Source: Chamaea fasciata
Lineage: Eukaryota; Chordata; Aves; Passeriformes; Sylviidae
NCBI GenBank assembly: GCA_029207755.1
Contig: JARCOQ010000012.1
Location: 18,401,740 to 18,465,739 of the forward strand
DNA length: 64,000 nt
Reading direction: 5' to 3'
Part shown: positions 1-11,500 of the stretch, piece by piece
Numbering within the stretch: the first letter of the stretch is position 1
Layout of the letters: every line of letters begins with the position of its first letter
The notes under the pieces: model-generated
Told to the model about the DNA's origin: nothing
The model's database searches: none
The model's input: the letters and a program-made list of their open reading frames with translations, nothing else
Translations under genes and position numbers: made by a program

Positions 1-3000
1 ACTATGGAAGAGTTACCTCTTTCTGCATGAGGTATCAAGCTGCATGTCAGAGAAAGAGTATCTCCTAGGTGATGTTTCAGTAGATAATAATTAAGTAAGA
101 CATTTCCTACCATAATACCACCCACACACAAATGCAGCCCTTCCCCCCAAATTGGACAATACATTAAGTGAGTTAATAAGCCAAGGACACCATTCCTAAA
201 AGAAATTCAGTCCCACAATTTCTTTCCTCCATGAAATCACAGATTAGAAATCAGAAACCTACAGTACAGACAAGGAAATTTTCCTGGTTTTCCCCTTCAG
301 CTTCAAAGGCAGAAATATACTTGATTTACCCTTCACATCAGTCTTGGATGTGCCATCATCAGAGTCCCTTCCAGGTGTGGAGGCTTTCCTTTTTGCCCTG
401 AATGATCCTGAGCAGATCAGCAGCAGCACTCTCAGCACACACAGCTGCCAGCTCGGCACCTCCTGCCCCTTTACTGGGGCCTTTGGGAAGAGATTTCTGC
501 AGCACCAGCCTTGCTGTGGTTTTAAAGTTATTTTATATATATTTTTGTGTAGGGAAAGAAACTCGGACTTTAAAATATGCCCTGTGAGGTGGCCTGGGGA
601 GAGGGACTGGGCTGCCCCCATCTCCCTCCAAGCCATGCTTCATCTCCCTGATCCAACCTGCTGTTTGCAGTCTGTCCCTACCTGAAAAGTGAAGGCATCC
701 TTGTGTCCCTTGATTTTTGTAAATTTTTGTTGCAATTTAATCTTAATTAGATTTCAAATTCCTAAAATTAGGGTGTGCAAGATAAATGCTCGCTCCTGCT
801 GAGTTCAGAAGGATGTGTGGATTTTTAGGCATTTTTAGAGCATTTAGCCACTTTGATCACAGCTTCCACACCACTGCTAACAGGTAGTTATGTGATTAAA
901 ATCAAAGATGTTTCCCAAAGAACTGCTGAGACAGCATTTAAAAAAATCTGAATATTTTCATATTCATTAATTAAATGTTTCTGTGTTTCCGTCCTTTTAG
1001 CAACCAACCCTTGATGCTGTTAAAGCATTCAAATGAAGGACATATTATAATTATTCATATTCCAAGAGAAACTCTATTTGCTACAACAGCAGCTGCAATT
1101 AGCAAGACAAACCCATCTTCTTGTAGTCATTTAGTGGAACCAGAAGCAAGCACAGAACTCTGGTCTTCATAAAAGGAAAATGTTTGCCATCTCCTTCTCA
1201 GTGAAGAAGGTGCATGGTGTTAGAGGCTCACCTTGAGAAAATGCAATTCTGCCTTCTGACTGTGACTTTGCTCCCTAAACAAAGCATTTATTAGACCTGT
1301 TGCATGTAAGGACTGTTTTTATAGCTTAGTTGCATGATTCTGTCTCTATTTATTTTATTTAGCAAGCTTAAACTATTCTTTGTCAGGAATTTCACAAAAC
1401 TAACATTCCTTGCATGCACAGCTGCATTTGGATTGTGTGTTCATCTTCTCCTCAGCTGTGTCTTAGTTGTGGGGCACCTGGGAAATGGGAAACCAGCTGC
1501 AGGTGGCCAGCAAGGTTTTTAGACACAGAATGGGACAATCCCCAGGTTGTTTCAATGATAATTTCACTGTTTCCCATCACGAGGAGGAGCTGAAGGCAGA
1601 CCCCCATGGCTTGGAGCCTCCAAGGAGGGTCAGGGTATGCACAATATGTGGGAACCATTCTATGCTACATTTTCAAGTCCATGGATTGCTTTTGAGGTAA
1701 CTAAAGGGTCCAAACAAAGGGGGGAAAAGTAAGCTTACACCTAGCAAACCTCAATAGAAAGAGGTCTGTATGTCCACATAATAATTTTAGAAGTTCGCAG
1801 ACTTAATAGATGTTGAAGCTACAGTTTAAAGGGTATAGTAACTAGAACTATAAACCAGAAACAATCTCTCCAAAAGGAGATTGAAGTAAAGCATATTAGG
1901 AGTGCTCCACACTGGATACAAATAACCACGCAGCTGGAAAGTTGCATTTCCTCACTGGGCCAGTGCAGAAGCATGGTCAGCAGTAAATGTGCCTGCACTT
2001 AATGGCCCTTTTTGCAGACTCAGTCAAGTTTACAGGGAAATATCCCAGCCCCAGATTTCTTCAGAAGCTGTATTTGCTTTGTCACTGCTCAGAGAACTTT
2101 TGAGGATGAGTCTTGGAGGGTGCAGAGCTCTCTTCTCCTCCCTGAGGTTCCCCGTGGTGTTCATCCATGGCTGCAGCAGTGAGCAGTGCTGTGTACAGAT
2201 CACGTTAGATACCCTCCAACTGCTTGCAGCAACCATGTTTTAACCCTCCTGCAAAGATGCATATTTCAGATCTCTTCTAACATTTCTTTCTATATCTGAA
2301 ACAATGGAAAGAAATTACATCTGGGGAAACAACCAAAGCTTCAGAATTGTTAGTCTGTTTTAAAATTCATCTTTCCCAAAAAGTGATGCATGTAGCCTCT
2401 GCTACAGCTGATGCAACTTCATCCTTTAGTCTGTACTTCCATTCAGTCCCTGTCCCTCTGCCCAGACAACAGTGCAAGCCCCTGTGGAAGAGAGAGACTG
2501 GAAGGAGACAGTATGCAGAAATCCTACAGGAATTTCTGTAGGAAAGTTAGTGGGAAGCCTCTAAAGCAACAGGGGTCAGTCAGTCTCAGCAGGTTCCAGT
2601 GATACCTCTGCTTTCAAACTTCTGGTTCACTGGGCACGTGGATCTTCCTTGGATTGCTTTAGCCACTCAAACACATAAATAGGTAATTTGCTCAGTGATT
2701 ATGTTGGCTACCAAAGTAGGTGGAGGTCCATGTACTTTAAAAATAGCTTTAGAAAACCTGATTCAAAGACTGTTGGAGAGAATAGTAATTTTTCTCAATT
2801 CGCTTTCAGGTGTGTCCCAAGAATTTATCAGTTCCTGCAGCCCCTGCTTCAATAGAGTTGAACTTAGCTTGCTGAACATGATACTCTGCTTTTTTCTTAT
2901 TACTGGTTCAAATTCATATTCACAGTGCAGCACTTTGAATCAGAGGTTTTCCCCAGATGCCTCTGATGCTTATCCTCCTTTGTTAAAGAGAATGCTACTT

Positions 3001-6000
3001 CATCTTGCAGAGCTGGTGGCCTCTTTTCAAAATCTACCACGCTGCAAAGAATGATGTTGTCAGACAGACTGATCTTTCTCCAATAGCTTTTGCAGCACTT
3101 TTGTTATAAAGATGTTAAAGATAACATGGAAGAGAAAAGGAACAGATTTAGAGTCTCAGGATAGCAAAATACAAAGCATGACAAAGAATCGTAATACTGA
3201 TACCTGTGATGGAAAGAGCCACTGAGTAAGTCTATTCTGAGTTTTGGGGAAGAATAAGGGAAATGAGTAATGTAGGTTGCTAAAAAAAATAAATAGATTT
3301 TTGTGAGAAATGATAACAATGTTCCTTTTAAGGATTGTTCACTGCTTTGTTTCATTGCTGTAACTGATACTTAATTGTGCTAACTGGAAAGAGCATCAGT
3401 CCAAGATAGCACACCTGCAGCAGTGTGAGCCTCCAATCCACAGTTCAGTTAATCCAGGGAACTATTAAGTACAGTAAAAGGCCAGGAATAGCATGCATAT
3501 CATGGGAACAGAGAACTACCAACTCTGTGAAACAGAAAGTATAATGAACAGATTTTAAAATGCGTTGATAAAGAGTTTTTTTAGTAACAGTACAGTGACT
3601 TAAAGTGATGGCCTGGCTTTTGGGGCTGAGTTCTGCTCACAGGGTCAAGGTCTGTACATAGACTGTTAGATGGTGTTTTCTCAAACAAGAAAAAGATCTC
3701 AATCCATCACTTACTGGTAACTCTATGTTAGCAGATTTATACTAGTGCTAAATGGTTTGCAAAACCTGAAGAGTAGAAAGTCCCCTAGAGAAGATCTAAT
3801 TAGAGGTACAGGGGGCAAAGCTCAAGGCTCATTTTGCAACTAGACATGTCCAAAGACAGCTTGTGAAAGAGTGAAAGAGATTATTCTAACATCCTCCTTC
3901 ATGGGAATTGTTCTGTTCTTCAAGTAAACAGAAAGTACAGGTCGCCCTGGACTCACCAAGGGAACAAGAAGCCCGAAGACAGTGCCTACTGTTAAATAAA
4001 GGCTGGATCTCCTCATTGCTGAGGGACTGTCCCTGTTCCACATGGGCAGAGTTGCAGTACCCAGAAAAGGTTCTTGGAGCGGAGTTGGGCAGTTCCAGGG
4101 CTCAGTGCCCCCAGAGTGCAGCCAGCTGCTCCTGCATTCACTCCTGTTGTCACTTCTCTCTCTTTGCTGCACCTAGCGCACAAGTTTTAGAGGATGCAAA
4201 CACCAAGTGGAGAATGTACCTGGTAGGCTCTCTCCAAGTATCTTTTTTATTGCTTTCTACCTTTGCAAACAAGTTAAAAATGCAGCAAAGAGGAAAATTG
4301 CTAGTGACACTTCAGACCTTGCGGGGTCTCCTACCATTTCTACTCTGAACAGCACAGAGAAGTAGTTATGCCAATTAAAAGGGTTGGAGTAATAATTTTG
4401 AAATAGGAGGTGTCTAACTTGTCATTTTTGAGTGAAGTCATCTAACACAATTTCTGAATTTTCTGGATTTTTTACATGAAGTATTGTAGCCTTCACAAGT
4501 CTTATAATTAAAACTCTATCATAGTGAATGGTGTGTACCAGAGTTGAGGATTAGGTGATCTTATTCCTGTAATAGGATTTGCCTGCTAATTGTCACTGAA
4601 ATGACAGCAGCCTCTGTTATTAGGAGCAGAGGAATTGCCATGGTGGCTCAGATCAGCAGCCCTTCTCTCCATTAAATTATCCTGCCTTTAGCACCAGGCA
4701 GTATGTAATGGTTTGGAAGAAAAGGCAAGGTAGGCTGTTCTGGAATAAAGTGCTGCCAGGTAAAGGTTCTTCAGTTTCTCATTACTAACACACAGGGTGA
4801 TGCCCTAATCCAGGAGCACTCACATTTCTTAAAGAACTACTTTATGTTGACAAAGAAGCACAATCTTTTAATTTCTCTCCATAAAATTCTCTTTCTGAGA
4901 CACACAATCACTTAATTCAGAGGACACATGGTATGATGGCTCTCCTTGCTCTTCACCTGAATTTGTGGCATCCCAGTCACACCCAGAGCAGCCCATGAGA
5001 GTTGCATGGTTAGAACTTCATGAGAGACAAAGACCAGAAATTGAGGGGTTCACCCAGAAACGTGTGACACAGTGATGCAAAAAGCGAGATGCATAGAGAA
5101 GACTCTTTCCTACAGCCAGTTTCTGAAACCATCAAACTTCAGGATCAGTTCAAGAAATCTTGGACTTCACAAGACAGCAGCAATGGTTGTGGAAATTGTA
5201 AGTGAATTCAGTGATAGCTCCTCCTGACTCTTGGAAAACAAGTTCAGATCTTTAGGCAGGGCTGTCAGGAAAGAGTTGAGCTACAGCAGCTTCCCTGGGC
5301 AGCTTCCCAGTGACAAGGGATCCTAAGCACCAAAAAAAAACCACCTTTGCTGCATCAGTCCTGCCCTGTCACCCCATGTGTAGAATGTGCAAGGAAGGAG
5401 GATGCTGAAGGGGGAGAGGAATAGAGGTGGGTGATGTGAGGAGAGCAGCTCTCTGAATGTTTGTCTCATCAACGCTTAAAACAATACCTGCCCATAGCTA
5501 GGTCACTGATCAGTCAGGTTCTGACTTCACTTGTAAGCTACAGTAATTTAATGATTTGGGATTCTGCTTTCTTTATACTCCAAAACCAAGTGATCATCCT
5601 GAAAATTCACGCTATGACTTCTGCATTTTTGTTTCTACTGCATAATTAAGACACAAACAAGCTCTGAAAGCAGTATTCTGCAATATCAGGTAATTATATC
5701 ACAATACACTCCAGCTCTTTCAAGTCATTCATTAGTCGAACATCTGCTGCAGATTAATTTTGGGCCAAACTTGTCCATTAGGTATTTCAATGGACTCCAG
5801 TACCATTTAAGCAAGGGATGATCTGTTCCAACACATGTACTGTCTGTGGGTAATTTACTGTGGTTTAGAGCTTCTCCCTTGCACTGCTCTAGCTTGAAAT
5901 CCTCTTGAAGTGCAGTTGCTATTTACTTGTGCTGACACATCCACTTTTTCTGACCTAATTCAAGAAAATTCAAAATGCACACATTGCCAAGGAAATTAAT

Positions 6001-7501
6001 TTATTCAATGAGCCCAGCAATGTCTACTCTTACTAATTCTGTATTGCTGGAATAAACAAAGTCAGAAATTATGCTTGGCTTTCTAAGCATCAATAAAACC
6101 TCATAAAACTGCAAGGACTCATAAATTTCACTGTATAAAACCTGATATTAAGGCAACTCTTAACTTGGAAAATTCATATTACATTTTAACCGAACAACAA
6201 ATGAAGCTAATATGTATTGATTGCATTAACAATTCATAAATGCACAGAAAAGAAATAAAGTGTCTTTACAGCATTGCCATGTCTTTGAGGCATTGATTAA
6301 ACTCTGCAGATGCTGGTCTGCCACTCCAACAGCTGTTCAGTAAGCCCAGTCCTTGTCCATCAATGTCTTCTGTCATCGCTCCGACTGTCCTGCTCCTTCC
6401 CAGGTTGGCAGACATTTCAAAAAATGAACTGTCACCGTGGGATAATCAATTAATCAAGCGTGAATTGCTTGACCAAATCTCCTAATGAATGTTAACACGT
6501 AAACACTTGTCAGACACTTGCAGACCAGAGGGTTTGTGTGCTTCTCTTGGTGTCTGGGAAACTGACTGGCAGCACAGCCCGTGAGCACAGGCCTATCTCA
6601 TTGTGTTAATAATGCACATTGCTTACAAGGATTTCTTTAAAATAGATTAGCTGCAACCATAATGATTTTATTGATTTTACAATCTTTTCTCCTTCTGTGG
6701 AAATTGAGATGAATCTTTGCAGGAAGAACCTGGTACCCTACAGGGACTAGGGGAATTTGCAGGGTATGAATGGTTGATGCATTTTCATGAGCCATTGCCC
6801 CTCCCCACAAGAGCAGTTTGTAGACAATCCCTGTAATTGCAATATTGCTTAGCAACACCCCAAAAGTCCTATTGCTATTTCAATGATAAGCCTCATTCAT
6901 AGGGATTACATTTGTTAAATTAATACTAAAACAATGCAACAGTTCTCTGTGAAGATGTACATTTTAATTCTTTTGTATAAATATGGTGCCTTAAGCCACT
7001 GTGGCTGTGATTAGCGGAAGAGTGGAGGGCAACTATTTTAGCAAGCAGACTGGTCAACAAGATGGGTTGGGTTAAGGAATTTTTTGAAGAAAAGCATTTT
7101 GTTTCTAAGGTCACTGGCTTTCAACCAAAAACTAGATTTTGTCCCACAGAAGTTTTGTCTCTTTTTTTTTCCCAAAAAAACTCACAAAAGGAAAAAAGTC
7201 AGTGTGATGTTTTTTCTAGCACAGCAGTGTTACATATAAATACACTTGTTTCTGGAGCACTTGCCCTTCTGAACAATGTCCACCGAACACCACACTTTTT
7301 AAAATGAGAGCACTTATTCAGATGAAGGATTATGGATTTAGTAATCCAATTTTAGTCAGGCTGGTTGTAAATTCAGAGCCTCCAGTCATGTATCTGTAGT
7401 GATGAGCTGCACTGTGCCAGTTCAAAGCAGAGCTCCCCTCTGGTTTACACGGGGAAATGTGCTGGAGACTGGCTGGATGAGGCAGCCAAGCAGTGTCAGA
7501 C
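1..7501. other. Unique AT-rich non-coding sequence
   Basis: No exon, RNA gene or transposon is recognised here. Open frames are short and overlap on both strands; the longest are 146 residues on the plus strand at 3908-4348 and 110 residues on the minus strand at 3840-4172, and neither shows a known domain. CpG is rare and short A and T runs are common. The stretch is most simply read as intergenic or intronic vertebrate DNA. A cluster of homeodomain-like sites near 6441 is listed separately. Confidence 0.7.
6441..6490. promoter_or_regulatory. Cluster of TAAT-core sites (possible homeodomain-binding element)
   Basis: The segment contains GATAATCAATTAATCAAG at 6441-6458, which has two TAATCA motifs separated by two bases, followed by a short inverted repeat with arms CAAGC and GCTTG, and another TAATGA downstream at about 6484. 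TAATCA/TAATTA cores are typical homeodomain sites and often cluster in vertebrate developmental enhancers. In AT-rich DNA such clusters also arise by chance, so the regulatory reading is inference. Conservation cannot be judged from one sequence. Confidence 0.2.
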
Positions 7502-7818
7502 TTTGCATACAGGAACAATTTTACAATACATTCTTTTTAAAAATCAAAATCCCAGTTTACAGACAGGAACTATCTTTTAACTTTTATTTTTATTTAATGC
7601 TGCCTCTGCTCTGAGCAGATTTTTGCATACGTTCTTTATAAAATTCAAAATCCCAAATTACGGACAGGAACTGTCTTTTATATTTTAATGCTGCCTCTGC
7701 TCTGAGCAGATTTTTGAATAGATTCTTTATAAAATTATAAAATTCAAAATCCCAATTTACGGACAGGAACTATCTTTTATTTTTTTTAAACGCTGCCTCT
7801 GCTCTGAGCAGATTTTTG
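7502..7818. repeat. Three-copy tandem repeat of about 91-102 bp with an embedded hairpin
   Basis: Three consecutive units share, in order, a TTCTTT...AAAATC(C) start, a block reading ACGGACAGGAACT or a one-base variant, a T-rich stretch, and GCTGCCTCTGCTCTGAGCAG followed by ATTTTTG. The distance between equivalent points is 91 bp from unit 1 to unit 2 and 102 bp from unit 2 to unit 3. The differences come from expansion of the T-rich part and from a short AAAATT duplication in unit 3. Every unit carries a perfect inverted repeat, TCTGCTC-T-GAGCAGA, at 7605-7619, 7696-7710 and 7798-7812. The first unit looks older or disrupted at its left end. No open frame passes through the array coherently. 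Confidence 0.9.
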
Positions 7819-8473
7819 GGAATGCACAGAGCCAATTGAAACATGCAGAATGTCACCCTGTCCCCCCATGCCAGGCTGCCTGTCTGTGGGAAAGGGCACG
7901 GAGCACACAGGACGGGCTCTGCTGGCACTGCCACCAGGCTCTGGCACCTGGGAACATGTGCCACCACAGAATGCACACCAGCTGGGAATGGCTGGCATTT
8001 ATCAACGTGGATTAAGCTGCTTGCCATGATTACAGAGCTGTATTTCTGGATGGCTTTCTCAGGAGTGCCTGGGATGGATTCATGGGGGGCTGTTCCAGGC
8101 GGCACCCAAAGGGCAGCAGCAGCCCCAGCTGGGCAGCCTCCGAGTTCTCTGAGCAGCAACACACAGCAAGAGGGCCAGGAAAATGCCATTTTAATTATAA
8201 TCATTTTTATTTAGTGAACTTCGTTTATGAAGATGGCATACAGACCTTTGGAAGGATGTGCATTAGCTTTTCATTCTGAAAGGAAGCGGGATGTTCTCTT
8301 ACGCCTCCCAGATCACACAGTGTTATTAATCTAATATAGAAAGCTTCAAAGAATGAAAATGGCATCTGAGACAATATGTGTCACACTGGATACAGATTTT
8401 GCACAGCATATAAAAGCATGACAATATGCTTCCAGTTGGTTTAATGCTGGTTACCCTATATATTCCTCCATTT
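7819..8473. other. Non-coding stretch with a GC-richer patch
   Basis: About 7840-8180 is richer in G and C than its surroundings and therefore stays open on both strands (144 residues on the minus strand at 7770-8204, 123 residues on the plus strand at 7843-8214). Neither translation resembles a family I recognise, and the minus frame runs into the tandem repeat. The rest, to 8473, is AT-rich and shows nothing recognisable. Confidence 0.6.
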
Positions 8474-8535
8474 CATAGAATCATTAAGGTTGGAAAAGAC
8501 TTCTAAGTTCACCAAGTCCAACCATCAACTTACAA
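8474..8535 (-). mobile_element. CR1 LINE 3'-end fragment
   Basis: On the plus strand the segment begins with TCATAGAATCATTAAGGTTG and continues with the usual CR1 block ending in AAGTCCAACC. Read on the minus strand this is the CR1 3' UTR, ending in the terminal octamer motif (ATTCTATGA). Only about 60 bp remain, so the copy was severely 5'-truncated at insertion or has decayed. No coding sequence is left. Very short 3' fragments are the usual outcome of CR1 retrotransposition in birds. Confidence 0.8.
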
Positions 8536-11500
8536 GGCCCAATCGTTTGGTCACATTACAGAATATTTACTTAAACTTACTTATATTATTGCATTCAATG
8601 CAAAATTGTGAAGTCAGTTTCCAGAAAGTGACTAAACTCATAAAACTTGGCTTTACCAACTTTCCAAAGCTTGAATTTAGGTCAGTCAACGCACAGCTGT
8701 TCTATTTCAATCAAAACTGATTCTTTAATATTATTGCACTTACTTCTCTGGAACCACATATGCGATACAGCAGAGCAGAACAGTGTGTTTCATTCATTCC
8801 CTACATTACAGTTTGTAACCTAAGTGCTTCTTCTGAATATCCATGAAATTAATATGTTGATGAAGTAGGAGTTAACTTCTCAAGAAAGAGACATGCCTTT
8901 GGAGGAGACTAGCAAGGAAATCCCACCCAGGCTGCACAAAATATTCACAGGCTGTGCCCTCTTGAGTGTGGTCTTCAAATTAAAAGGCAAAAGAGAAAGG
9001 CAGTGCTCAAGTGTAACAAAAATTTATCACTTAATGCAGCTATCAAGTTTATTTTGCTTATCCTCATGGAGTCTGGTTCCCATCTGTGCTTATAATTTAT
9101 ACCCTGGGAAAGTTCATGTAAATAGCTAGGAAGCATAGAGGGACATCAGTGTAACTAAAAACAAGGCTCTCAATAATGACTTTATATACGTATTTCTATA
9201 TAAATGAATATAACAGCCTGCAGTCGTCAGACATTGCTTACAGGTTTTATTTAAGGAATGGACATTTTTGCTACCTCCCTGGATTTAACAAAGTCAGTAG
9301 AAGGCATACATAAATATAAAGGACTAAAAAGCCATTCCATACATTTATGAAGCCTGGACTCTCCCTACATGGCATTCTCAATCTTTTAATATTCCATGAT
9401 GGCATTTTTGGGCTGATTGTAACTATTCTATGCTATCGTTCAGGTTTTGTTCCCCACCTCATTTAAGCTTGCATATCTATGTAGCTGCAAAACCCCCAAA
9501 ATCCAAACAGAAAGGCACCTTGGAGAAAATACGTTAAATCTGTGTCCTCAGTGGAACCACACTGCTGAACATGAGCACGGAATTTATCCCACTGCCTGTC
9601 AGTAGCTCTGAGGAGGCACCACCACACAGGATTCCTGTCCCATGGCAGGTTTACTCATCTCCAAATGGCCTGTAGGCTGAACAGATGACTCCAGCAAACC
9701 CTAGCACTGGGTTTTAATGAGAGATACCCAGATTAAGTGAGCATGAAAACGGCGTTGCAGTGATACCTGAGATTCCCAGCTATTTTCAGCTGTGCTCAAT
9801 TTCATTTATGGAGCAGCAGTGACATTTCTGACACATGCTCTGTGGCTGTCACAACATTTTTTCTTAACCTTTTGCCAAAAGCACCTGGGGCTGGAAGCTC
9901 CCCACTACCTGCCATGGACAAGTCTGCTCCAGATCCACCAGATGAGCAATTCCAACGTCACCTGAAAGCCTCAGCCCACCAGGAGCTGCCTGTCAGCCTC
10001 CTGCATTTTCCTGTTCAACAAGGGCTTGACTTTGGGGAATCTCTGAAGTGTATTTCATATGGTTTCAAATCCATTTCCATACCTTCTAAAGTGCTTTATC
10101 CAGAGCACATCTGTGATTATCTAACACCACTTTACAGGGACCTTTTTTGGAAAGACTTTGCCTGAAGCACTGATTTTGCAAACGTAGTCATACATGCTAA
10201 ACCTTGATCGAGTGCCTACCCCTGTGAAAACCAGTGACACAGCGTGAATATTTGCTTTATACTTAATACACTATGGAGTGACATAATGACAGAAAAGCTT
10301 CTCTGTGTAAACAGACTAAGGATTGTGAGAAACTACACAAAGAAACAACACCCACACTCCTCCCTTCTTCCCTCATTGCAAAAGTTTTTTCTCTCTCTCA
10401 GTGGTATTACTGTATATTTCAGCTTCTACACTTCTAAAGCTGTTTTTAATTTAGTATTTTCATTTTAAAAAGCTGGCTGAAGATATAAAGAACTTATAGC
10501 ATCAGTATTTTGAAGGCTAATTAAACTCACAGTACCAATTTTCAAGCTTTTAAAAATTATTTTATGTTTATTTGGTTAATGTTAACATAGCAGAGGTTTG
10601 GGATTTTTTGCAGTCATCTTTAATATTTTTCTGTTAACATGAGGGCAGAACACTTATTCCATGAAACACAAAATGAGAACTACTCACAAAATCACCTGAT
10701 TGCAGGAGAAAGGGATTTGGAAAAAACATAATGCATTTGACCAAATTGTTTAAATCATGTTTAAAATACGACAAGAAGTGTTTTTATTGTTGTTGTTAAT
10801 ATTATTTTCACCTTTCCCCAAGGCCAGCCTGAGTCTACCATGGAGCACAGTGTGCTCACACCTGGAGCTCAGAGGGAAGCAGCAGGTGCCTCACAGGGCA
10901 GGCAGGGCTGGTTCCTACTGGGGAAAGAGCAGGAGGAGGCTCAGGCTGGACCAGTCCTTAAAGATTTGGGATTCCCCTGCTGATGCACAACACCTTGGTC
11001 TGCCAGGGAGCAAGGGCTGGGCTCCAGGGGCAGGTGGGAGCCCAGGGTGTCAGGAGGGATGGCAGCAGTGAATGCAGTCCCTGCAGCCACAGCCCAGCAG
11101 CTGGCTGTGCCTCACACAGCAGCAATATCCTCAGACTGCAGTGGCACAGCAGACTTTAATGTCAACTTTCTCCTGCTGCCCTTTGAGATAAATACAGCAT
11201 CCTCCTTAATCCTACCAGTGGCTTAGCTGTGCATTTGCACTACCTACAGCTTACAGGATCAAGCCTGGAGTTGTTAAATGATCCAAGAGAAATGTATTTC
11301 AGGATTTTGCTATCTTCAAGCTTTACAAAAAAGCTATTGGTGAAAAAGACAGTGAATAATCATATTTGTTCCACTATCAAACGGCAAACTATAAAGAAAA
11401 CATTATCTGAATTGGATCTATTCAAAATGTTTATGCTGCTACTGAATGCCACTTGAATATTGCTGGGTTGATCTGTTGAAAGATGGAATTTCCCTCTAGT

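Noticed and set aside
3840..4348. Overlapping open frames on both strands, one followed by a GTGAGT donor on the minus strand
   Set aside because: No recognisable product on either strand and no adequate acceptor for the minus-strand donor.
7770..8204. 144-residue minus-strand open frame
   Set aside because: It overlaps a plus-strand open frame in a GC-rich patch and runs into the tandem repeat; no family resemblance.
10757..11071. Open frame beginning with a signal-peptide-like leucine stretch
   Set aside because: The hydrophobic start derives from a TTG/TTA-rich low-complexity tract, and the rest is composition-driven G, S and R.
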